A stretch of DNA of 32,905 bases. Origin: Candidatus Pullilachnospira intestinigallinarum (GTDB taxonomy: Bacteria > Bacillota > Clostridia > Lachnospirales > Lachnospiraceae). The notes under the pieces are model-generated. The model was not told the DNA's origin and ran no database searches. It saw only the letters and a list, made by a program, of their open reading frames with translations. Where the stretch lies: NCBI GenBank assembly GCA_018711275.1, contig DVIN01000007.1:1-32905 (forward strand), given 5' to 3'. Each line of letters begins with the position of its first letter. Positions within the stretch are counted from its first letter, which is position 1. The position numbers and the translations under genes were made by a program. Below are positions 1 to 6,080 of this stretch, piece after piece.

Positions 1-2
1 AT

Positions 3-78
3 GAGCATTGTCTCCTTTTGTATAAGGTTGGTTTGGCGATTGACATTATACCAGAAAAGGGAGGTCAATGCTCTTTTT
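3..78 (+). terminator. Long interrupted hairpin followed by a T-run
   Basis: Bases 3-10 (GAGCATTG) pair perfectly with 66-73 (CAATGCTC). The stem continues inward with 12-19 against 56-64 (bulge at 63, one G-T wobble) and 20-25 (GTATAA) against 46-51 (TTATAC). TTTTTAT follows directly at 74-80. This is the layout of an intrinsic terminator for a plus-strand gene to the left of the window. The stem is unusually long and interrupted, so an attenuator or mRNA-processing element is also possible. Confidence 0.5.
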
Positions 79-133
79 ATTGCAGATTTCCCTTAAAATC
101 AAGGTTTCTAAAGGATTTGTAAACAAAAAAAAC

Positions 134-154
134 GGGTAGTATTTGACACTACCC
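134..154 (-). terminator. Compact hairpin, terminator-like on the minus strand
   Basis: GGGTAGT (134-140) and ACTACCC (148-154) form a perfect 7-bp stem with a 7-base loop. Read on the minus strand the stem is followed by G and eight T (plus-strand A123-A132 tract, interrupted once), as in an intrinsic terminator. No minus-strand gene is seen feeding into it. It sits 11 bases upstream of the ribosome site of the permease at 178, so it may instead be an operator or a leader hairpin. Confidence 0.4.
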
Positions 155-177
155 AAAAATTGACGGGAGGGAGAAAA

Positions 178-1005
178 ATGAGAAAAAAGAAAGCAGTAAA
201 AAAAGTAATTCCTTATGTCATTCTGATTGTTATCGCCATTGCGTTCCTCCTGCCGCTTCTGTGGCTGGTATTTGCAGCTTTTAATCCGCAGGCCAGCCAG
301 GCATTTTCTATACCTAAAAGTATAAGTATGGAAAACTTCCGGGCGATCCTTTCGGAGTCCAGGAATCAGCGAGGGTTTCTCAATAGCCTTCTGATTTCCG
401 TAAGTCAGACGATGATTGTTCTGGTATGCTCTCTCCTGGCAGCGTATCCGCTTTCACGTTATGAATTAAGAATGGGGCAGAAAATTACGATGGGAATGCT
501 ATTTTTGACTTCTATTCCTATTACGGCGGTAATGGTTCCGGTATATCAGTTGTTTATTATGATGAAACTGGTGGATTCTCTGGGGGGAACCATTATCTTT
601 CTTTCGGCGTCATCTTTGCCCTACGGCATATGGATGATGAAAAATTTTCTGGATGGAGTGTCCGTGGATCTGGAAGAAGCCGCATGGATTGACGGAGCTT
701 CGGCGGTGAAAAGCGTTATCTATGTGGTACTTCCGCTGATGCTGCCAGGTTTGTTTACTGTGGCCATGTTTACTTTTGTGGGAAGCTGGGGAAACTTTTT
801 CGTTCCGTTGATTTTGCTGCAGTCTACGGATAAAATTCCGGCATCCGTGAATATTTATCGCTTTTTCGGAGAACACGGAGCTGTAATTTATGGACAGCTG
901 GCGGCTTATTCTATTATATATATGCTTCCGGTATTTGTCCTGTATTTCTTCTCGCAGAACTATATGTCCAGAGGCTTTGTCATGAGCGGTGCGGCCAAGG
1001 GCTAA
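178..1005 (+). CDS. Carbohydrate ABC transporter permease, MalG/UgpE type
   Basis: This 275-residue inner-membrane subunit belongs to the sugar ABC importer family CUT1. It has about six hydrophobic segments, starting with one at roughly residues 10-35. The cytoplasmic EAA loop (EEAAWIDGASAVKSVIYVV) docks the ATPase. Length and ending are typical of the second permease of such systems. The ATG at 178 follows GGGAGGG (165-171); an upstream TTG at 160 lacks a ribosome site. The partner permease and sugar-binding protein are not in the window and should lie to the left. The next gene, an alpha-mannosidase, starts 15 bases after the stop, so the import substrate is probably a mannose-containing glycoside. 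That substrate is inferred; the permease assignment is secure. Confidence 0.93.
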   Translation: MRKKKAVKKVIPYVILIVIAIAFLLPLLWLVFAAFNPQASQAFSIPKSISMENFRAILSESRNQRGFLNSLLISVSQTMIVLVCSLLAAYPLSRYELRMGQKITMGMLFLTSIPITAVMVPVYQLFIMMKLVDSLGGTIIFLSASSLPYGIWMMKNFLDGVSVDLEEAAWIDGASAVKSVIYVVLPLMLPGLFTVAMFTFVGSWGNFFVPLILLQSTDKIPASVNIYRFFGEHGAVIYGQLAAYSIIYMLPVFVLYFFSQNYMSRGFVMSGAAKG

Positions 1006-1020
1006 AGAAGGGAGACAATA

Positions 1021-3438
1021 ATGAAAAAATTGTACATGATTGGAAACGCGCACCTGGATCCCGTATGGCTGTGGACCTGGCAGGAAGGATTTCAGGAGAA
1101 TAAGGCTACCTGCCGGTCTGCGCTGGACCGGCTGAATGAATACAAGGACGTGGTATTTACTTCCAGTTCCGCACAGTTTTACGAGTGGATTGAAAAGAAC
1201 GATCCGAAAATGTTTGCAGAAATCAAAGCCAGAATTAAAGAGGGCCGCTGGGTCCTGTGTGGCGGCTGGTGGGTTCAGCCGGACTGCAATATTCCTTCCG
1301 GGGAATCCTTTGCCCGTCATGCCCTTCTGTCCCAGAACTATTTTAAGGAAAAGTTTGGTGTGACTGCCAGGACAGGTTATAACGTGGACAGTTTTGGACA
1401 CAACGGGATGATTCCTCAGATGCTGCGGCTGTCCGGTATGGAGAATTATGTATTTATGCGCCCCGGTCCCCAGGAAAAAGGACTTCCTTCCAGAAATTTC
1501 ATCTGGGAGTCCGATGACGGGTCCTGGGTGCTGGCTTTCCGACTGCCTTACTCTTACTGTACCTTCGGACAGCTGGAGGATCATATGCGTGCCTGCCTGG
1601 AAGAATTTGATCCCGGCATGGAAGAGCTGATGTGTTTCTATGGTGTGGGAAACCACGGAGGCGGTCCTACGGTGGAAAATATTGAAACCATTCACAAAAT
1701 TCAGAAGGAATGGAAGAATGTGGAGATCCTTTTTTCGGATCCGGACGCTTATTTTGACGCGATCAGAGAAAAATATACGGATCTTCCGGTGGTTCACGGG
1801 GATCTGCAGCATCATGCCAGTGGATGTTACAGTGCACAGTCGCAGATCAAGCGTTGGAACAGGAAGGCGGAAAATGCGCTGCTGCGGGCGGAAAAATTTG
1901 GCGTGCTGTCAGAGGCTTCCGGCGGACAGCCATATCCGGATCGGTTTGGCGAGGCGTGGAGACGGGTGCTGTTCAATCAGTTCCATGATACGCTGGCTGG
2001 TTCTGCCATCGAACGTGCCTATGAAGATGCCGGAAATGAGTATGGGGAAGCTTTGTCCATAGCGGCCAGAAATGAAAACTACAGCCTTCAGGCCATTTCT
2101 TTTGATATTCATATCGAAAAAGAAGAGGAAATGCTCCCAGTAGTAGTGTTCAATCCTCATTCCTGGGAAACACAGGAAATGGTGGAGGTGGAAACCGGAT
2201 TTTTCCATGATACTGCCGACAGGCGGTTCGTGGTGAAGGATAGCGAGAACCGAGAGATCTTCTGCCAGCAAATTTCTACAGAGGCAAAGGTAAATGGCAG
2301 AGTTCGTCTGGCGTTTGCTGCACGGGTGCCTGCGCTTGGTTATGCAACCTACCGTATTTTCCGGACGAATCAACCGGAGGAGAAGAAAACAGGAAATGTT
2401 CCGATACTTGAAAATGACCGGCTGCGGGTCTGCTTTGATGAAAAGACGGGTGCAGTTTCGTCTATCTGGAGAAAAGATACCCAGACGGAATTTTGCGACG
2501 GCGTTCTGGGACGGGCGGCTGTGATAAGGGATACCTCCGATACCTGGAGCCATGCGGTATTTCGTTTCCAGGATGTGGAAGGGTATTTTTCTCCGGTGTC
2601 CATTAAAAAGACAGAAGACGGACCAGTGAGAAGTTCCGTGCGGGTGATCAGCAGGTACGGAAATTCCACACTGGTGCAGACTTATACCCTGTACCGGGAA
2701 GAAGTAGTGATCCGGGTGTCTGCCCGGGTAAACTGGCAGGAAAAGTTTCGCTGTGTGAAGTTGCAGTTTCCGGTAAAACTGGATCAGTACCATGGAACGT
2801 ATGAGATTCCTTTCGGTAATATCGAGAAAGCCTGCAACGGCGAAGAGGAGCCTATGCAGCGATGGATGGATCTGACGGGAATGCAGACGGACAATCACAA
2901 AAATATCTGTGGACTGGCAGTGCTCAATGACGGAAAATACAGTGGCAGCATGGAGAAAAACCGCATGGATCTGACGGTACTGAGGAGCCCGGTCTATGCG
3001 CATCACAATCCCTATGTACTGGAGGATGAAGAGGAGGATTATTCCTACATCGATCAGGGAATTCAGGATTTCCGGTATACTCTGGTTCCGCATATGGGGA
3101 GTTGGAAAAACAGTGGGATTGTGCAGGCGGCAGAAGAACTGAATCAGCCCTGTGCAGTGGTGATCGAAACGTACCATGCGGGCAAACGTCCACAGAAGGC
3201 GGAATATCTTCGGGTGTCTGATGAACATGTTGTTCTGTCTGCTCTGAAAAAGGCCGATAAAGGAGACGGATATATCGCGCGGTTCTATGAGACAGCCGGG
3301 GAACGGGTAGAAGTTTTGATGGAATGGCCTCTTTTCGGAAAACAGATTCGGACGGTATTTGAACCGTATCAGATCCGTACCTTCCGGATTTCGGAAGATC
3401 CAGAGAAAACCGTGGAAGAAACGGATTTTCTGGAATAG
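1021..3438 (+). CDS. Alpha-mannosidase, glycoside hydrolase family 38
   Basis: This 805-residue retaining, metal-dependent exo-alpha-mannosidase should release mannose from the non-reducing ends of mannosides. The N-terminal catalytic domain shows the GH38 zinc ligands H11 and D13 (NAHLDPVWLW). The putative nucleophile is D123 (NVDSFGHNG), and a further zinc ligand is H322 (NQFHDTLAGS). The C-terminal half is the usual beta-rich region. There is no signal peptide, so it should act in the cytoplasm on imported oligosaccharides. Length is normal for bacterial GH38. It lies 15 bases after the permease stop and 42 bases before the ROK kinase, clearly in one operon. Close relatives cleave alpha-1,2, -1,3 or -1,6 mannosides, or mannosylglycerate derivatives (MngB). 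Linkage cannot be told from sequence. Confidence 0.95.
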   Translation: MKKLYMIGNAHLDPVWLWTWQEGFQENKATCRSALDRLNEYKDVVFTSSSAQFYEWIEKNDPKMFAEIKARIKEGRWVLCGGWWVQPDCNIPSGESFARHALLSQNYFKEKFGVTARTGYNVDSFGHNGMIPQMLRLSGMENYVFMRPGPQEKGLPSRNFIWESDDGSWVLAFRLPYSYCTFGQLEDHMRACLEEFDPGMEELMCFYGVGNHGGGPTVENIETIHKIQKEWKNVEILFSDPDAYFDAIREKYTDLPVVHGDLQHHASGCYSAQSQIKRWNRKAENALLRAEKFGVLSEASGGQPYPDRFGEAWRRVLFNQFHDTLAGSAIERAYEDAGNEYGEALSIAARNENYSLQAISFDIHIEKEEEMLPVVVFNPHSWETQEMVEVETGFFHDTADRRFVVKDSENREIFCQQISTEAKVNGRVRLAFAARVPALGYATYRIFRTNQPEEKKTGNVPILENDRLRVCFDEKTGAVSSIWRKDTQTEFCDGVLGRAAVIRDTSDTWSHAVFRFQDVEGYFSPVSIKKTEDGPVRSSVRVISRYGNSTLVQTYTLYREEVVIRVSARVNWQEKFRCVKLQFPVKLDQYHGTYEIPFGNIEKACNGEEEPMQRWMDLTGMQTDNHKNICGLAVLNDGKYSGSMEKNRMDLTVLRSPVYAHHNPYVLEDEEEDYSYIDQGIQDFRYTLVPHMGSWKNSGIVQAAEELNQPCAVVIETYHAGKRPQKAEYLRVSDEHVVLSALKKADKGDGYIARFYETAGERVEVLMEWPLFGKQIRTVFEPYQIRTFRISEDPEKTVEETDFLE

Positions 3439-3480
3439 ATGCCGAAGTCCGCAGCAGGAAAACAGTAAGGAGAACAGAGA

Positions 3481-4548
3481 ATGAGGGAATACATAATGGG
3501 CCTCGACATCGGCGGAACGAAATGCGCGGTGATTCTGGGAAGCGCCAGAGCCGGGGGAGAAGATTACCGTATTCTGGACAGGATGTGCTTTCAGACGGAT
3601 GCACCCAGAGGGCCGGGGCCAGTGATAAAACAGATGATTTCGGTGATTCGCTCCATGTTGGAGGAACACAGTCTGATGCCGCAGCAGATATCAGCTCTGG
3701 GAATCAGCTGCGGCGGACCGCTGGATCATATTACAGGTGTTATTCAAAATCCGCCTAATCTCTATGGATGGGATAATATTCCCATTGTGAAGATTATGGA
3801 GGAAGAATTTGGAATCCGCACCTACATACAGAATGATGCCAATGCCTGTGCTCTGGCAGAATGGAAATTTGGTGCCGCCAGAGGGTATCGGGATGTGATT
3901 TTCCTTACCTGCGGTACAGGAATGGGAGCGGGGTTGATTCTGGATGGACGGCTTTATAACGGAGCCAACAATATGGCCGGCGAGGTGGGGCATGTGCGGT
4001 TGTCCAAAAACGGCCCGGTGGGATTTGGAAAGGCGGGATCTTTTGAAGGGTTCTGCAGCGGAGGAGGAATCGCGCAGCTGGCGAAAACCAAAGTGCTGGA
4101 GCGGCTACAGGCCGGTGAACGTCCGGCTATCTGTCAGGACCTTGCGGGACTGGATCAGCTGACAGCCAAATCCGTGGCGGACGCGGCAAGAAACGGGGAT
4201 CCGCTGGCAAAGGAAATTTATGAAATCAGCGGGTATTATCTGGGAAAAGGTTTGGCTATGTTGATTGATATCCTGAATCCAGAAATTATTGTCATGGGCA
4301 GTGTATATGAGCGAAGTCAGGAACTGCTGTGGCCCGTGGTTAGCCGGATTGTGGAGCAGGAAGCGCTGGAGATTTCCAGAAAAGGGTGCCGGATTGTGCC
4401 GGCCAAACTTGGAAATCAGATTGGCGATTACGCAGCCTTGTCGGTGGCGATTCAGGGAGGAAGCAATGAGCGGAGAAAGAAAAATTTATCAGGAATTTAT
4501 TCAGGCTTACCCGCAGATGAAGAAACAACCGGTACAGGAGGCGCTTGA
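3481..4548 (+). CDS. ROK-family sugar kinase
   Basis: This 355-residue cytoplasmic ATP-dependent hexose kinase opens with the ROK phosphate-binding motif MGLDIGGTK (D9-K14). It has the catalytic aspartate D119 in QNDANACA, a glycine-rich FLTCGTGMGAGLIL segment, and EVGHVRL with H171. The usual ROK zinc site CxCGxxGCxE is not intact: the equivalent stretch reads GPVGFGKAGSFE, without the cysteines. Between the mannosidase and a sugar-phosphate isomerase, the likely substrate is the released mannose or a related hexose or amino sugar. Typical ROK similarity ends around residue 328. The last 27 residues are read through the start of the next gene, an 83-base out-of-frame overlap. The ATG follows AAGGAG (3469-3474). 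Confidence 0.92.
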   Translation: MREYIMGLDIGGTKCAVILGSARAGGEDYRILDRMCFQTDAPRGPGPVIKQMISVIRSMLEEHSLMPQQISALGISCGGPLDHITGVIQNPPNLYGWDNIPIVKIMEEEFGIRTYIQNDANACALAEWKFGAARGYRDVIFLTCGTGMGAGLILDGRLYNGANNMAGEVGHVRLSKNGPVGFGKAGSFEGFCSGGGIAQLAKTKVLERLQAGERPAICQDLAGLDQLTAKSVADAARNGDPLAKEIYEISGYYLGKGLAMLIDILNPEIIVMGSVYERSQELLWPVVSRIVEQEALEISRKGCRIVPAKLGNQIGDYAALSVAIQGGSNERRKKNLSGIYSGLPADEETTGTGGA

Positions 4549-5095
4549 TCTTCTCTGGATAAGCTGCCGCAGCGGAGGCAAGATTCTGGTCTGCGGAAAC
4601 GGGGGGAGCGCCGCGGACGCAGAACACATTGTTGGGGAATTGATGAAAGGATTCCGGCTGAAGCGCCCTTTATCCGAAGGAGAAAAGGAAGCGTTCGGTG
4701 CGGTAAAAGACGGAAAAAAGCTGGCGGATGCTCTGCAGAAGGGTATCCCGGCTATTTCTCTGAACAGCCATACCGCCCTGCTGACCGCCGTGGGAAATGA
4801 TACGGCTTATCGGATGGTATTTGCGCAGCAGGTGTACGGTTATGGAAAAAAAGGGGATATACTGATTGCCATGTCCACCTCCGGCCGTTCTGTCAATGTA
4901 CTGGAGGCGGCCAAAACTGCCAGGGTAATGGAAATGAAGGTGATCGGAATCACCGGCGAGACGTTTTCTGAGCTGGGAGAATACAGTGATATCTGTTTTC
5001 GACTGCCAGCGAGGGAGACTTATCAGGTACAGGAATATACGCTTCCTTTGTATCATGCGCTGTGCGCAATGCTGGAGGAGAGGATGTTTGGATAA
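4466..5095 (+). CDS. SIS-domain sugar-phosphate isomerase, GmhA-like
   Basis: This 209-residue single SIS (sugar isomerase) domain resembles phosphoheptose isomerase. Key segments are the phosphate-binding KILVCGNGGSAADAEH, the serine-rich AMSTSGRSVNVLEA, and a C-terminal helix with QVQEYTLPLYHALC, as in GmhA. The ATG at 4466 is chosen because GGGAGG (4455-4460) lies 5 bases upstream and homology starts there; an upstream in-frame start would only translate the kinase gene in another frame. No heptose-synthesis genes are nearby. With GH38 and ROK genes the simplest job is interconverting the phosphorylated sugar made by the kinase, for example mannose-6-phosphate to fructose-6-phosphate. That is inference; true sedoheptulose-7-phosphate isomerase activity is the alternative. 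Confidence 0.85.
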   Translation: MSGERKIYQEFIQAYPQMKKQPVQEALDLLWISCRSGGKILVCGNGGSAADAEHIVGELMKGFRLKRPLSEGEKEAFGAVKDGKKLADALQKGIPAISLNSHTALLTAVGNDTAYRMVFAQQVYGYGKKGDILIAMSTSGRSVNVLEAAKTARVMEMKVIGITGETFSELGEYSDICFRLPARETYQVQEYTLPLYHALCAMLEERMFG

Positions 5096-5139
5096 GGGTG
5101 TCAGATAAGGCGCGGTCAATGGTTCGGCAGATAGGAAAA

Positions 5140-5194
5140 CAGAAAATGCTCTGAGAGTTTTTGGGGAAACGAAGAACTCTCAGAGCATTTTCTG
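5140..5194. terminator. Intrinsic terminator, 20-bp perfect stem
   Basis: Bases 5140-5159 (CAGAAAATGCTCTGAGAGTT) are the exact reverse complement of 5175-5194, and up to three more pairs can form inside. The stem carries AAAA on the left arm and TTTT on the right, so it can end transcription from either side. It lies 45 bases after the isomerase stop and closes the mannoside operon. Confidence 0.85.
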
Positions 5195-5327
5195 CTATAT
5201 GTCCCATCTGGCAGACGAAAGCGCTATTTCAAAATAATAAATTATCGACGTCCAGTCATACGTTGGTCAACGGTTCTTCTTTTACAATCATTAAATTCCC
5301 GAGAACAAAGTTGTCATACGAAAAAAA

Positions 5328-5358
5328 CAGCTGTCACTGCTTACCCTGGTGACGGCTG
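5328..5358 (-). terminator. Hairpin with a T-run on the minus strand
   Basis: CAGCTGTCAC (5328-5337) pairs with GTGACGGCTG (5349-5358), one wobble, 11-base loop. Seven A at 5321-5327 become a T7 run after the stem on the minus strand. No minus-strand gene is recognised upstream of it, so it may end an antisense or small RNA, or be the first helix of a plus-strand leader. Confidence 0.4.
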
Positions 5359-5408
5359 ACGTCATTTGAGGTAAAATAGCAATCTGAGGATAGGTCATAT
5401 GTCGCTGG

Positions 5409-5488
5409 TTTTTCCTTTGCCAAGAGGAATACGGCATATCCACAAAAGAGATTCAGGCCCTGATTTTATTACAGGGCAAAGAGGAAAA
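5409..5488 (+). ncRNA. Possible structured leader element
   Basis: TTTTTCCTTTGCC (5409-5421) pairs with GGCAAA-GA-GGAAAA (5475-5488), about 12 bp with a 2-base bulge. An inner hairpin GCCCTG (5457-5462) / CAGGGC (5472-5477) shares bases with it, so the two are mutually exclusive. It lies about 100 bases upstream of the sigma-factor start. It matches no riboswitch class that I recognise. Confidence 0.25.
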
Positions 5489-5588
5489 CAGAAAAATTTT
5501 CAGAATATGCAACAGTTGGCTGCCAAAACAACACTATATAGACGAAATGCATTTCAGAACGGCAGTTCTGCATGAGGGAGGTGAAAAT

Positions 5589-6080
5589 ATGGATGGAAAT
5601 CGGGGAAAGGAGACGTTTCTGGAGCTTTATGGCGAGTGCAGTCAGGATCTTTACCGTTTCGCACTTTACACATTAAAAAACCAGCATGATGCGGAGGATG
5701 CGGTGGGAGACGCGGTGGCGGACGCCTATGAAGGATTTTCCAAATTGAGGGATCTGGAAGCCTTTCGGGCATGGATTTTCAAAATCCTTTCGGTAAAATG
5801 CAGGCGGAAGCTGAAGGAGTATACCAACAGGACGGTTCAGCTGCCGGATGATTTGTCCGCATGGCCGGATTCCGTGGAGAAAAATCTGCAGGTGCGGCAG
5901 GCATTTGCCCGGCTGGACGAGGAGGAACGTATGATTATTTCCATGCATGTTTTCGCCGGCTATACCAGCAGGGAGATTGGAAAAATTCTTCACAGAAACG
6001 ACAACACGATACGCTCCAGGGAGAGCAGAGCTCTGAAAAAGATGGAACAGTGGCTGCAGGATGAGGAGGTGCGCGGATGA
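5589..6080 (+). CDS. ECF-type RNA polymerase sigma factor
   Basis: This 163-residue sigma-70 family member is reduced to regions 2 and 4. Region 2 spans about residues 14-80 (DLYRFALYTLKNQHDAEDAV is the core-binding, -10 recognition helix). Region 4 spans about 105-160, with the helix-turn-helix TSREIGKILHRNDNTIRSR. The ATG at 5589 sits 5 bases after GGGAGGTG (5576-5583); the upstream ATG at 5547 has no ribosome site. Its stop overlaps the start of the next gene by 4 bases, which implies translational coupling. Such sigma factors are normally held inactive by a co-encoded membrane protein, and the neighbour fits that role. Its target promoters are unknown. Confidence 0.92.
   Translation: MDGNRGKETFLELYGECSQDLYRFALYTLKNQHDAEDAVGDAVADAYEGFSKLRDLEAFRAWIFKILSVKCRRKLKEYTNRTVQLPDDLSAWPDSVEKNLQVRQAFARLDEEERMIISMHVFAGYTSREIGKILHRNDNTIRSRESRALKKMEQWLQDEEVRG

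Larger units (their letters stand above)
5096..5588. other. Gene-free stretch between the mannoside operon and the sigma-factor operon
   Basis: No convincing protein gene is seen in these 493 bases on either strand. They hold the operon terminator (5140-5194), a hairpin followed by a T-run on the minus strand (5328-5358), and a longer helix (5409-5421 with 5475-5488). A 57-codon ORF beginning at 5399 has no good ribosome site and no recognisable sequence. The leader of the sigma-factor gene must lie in the right half, but no strong promoter could be picked out. Confidence 0.5.

Noticed and set aside
1..96. Open frame from the first base (31 residues)
   Set aside because: No recognised similarity, no visible upstream ribosome site, and the DNA is better explained by the hairpin.
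143..148. TTGACA resembling a -35 box before the first permease
   Set aside because: Nothing like a -10 lies 16-18 bases downstream; it is part of the hairpin loop and arm.
1909..3669. Long minus-strand open frame (586 codons) opposite the mannosidase and kinase genes
   Set aside because: No ribosome site and no recognisable domain. It is a codon-bias shadow of two certain plus-strand genes.
5399..5572. 57-codon plus-strand ORF between the mannoside and sigma operons
   Set aside because: Weak ribosome site, no family, and it runs through the structured region.
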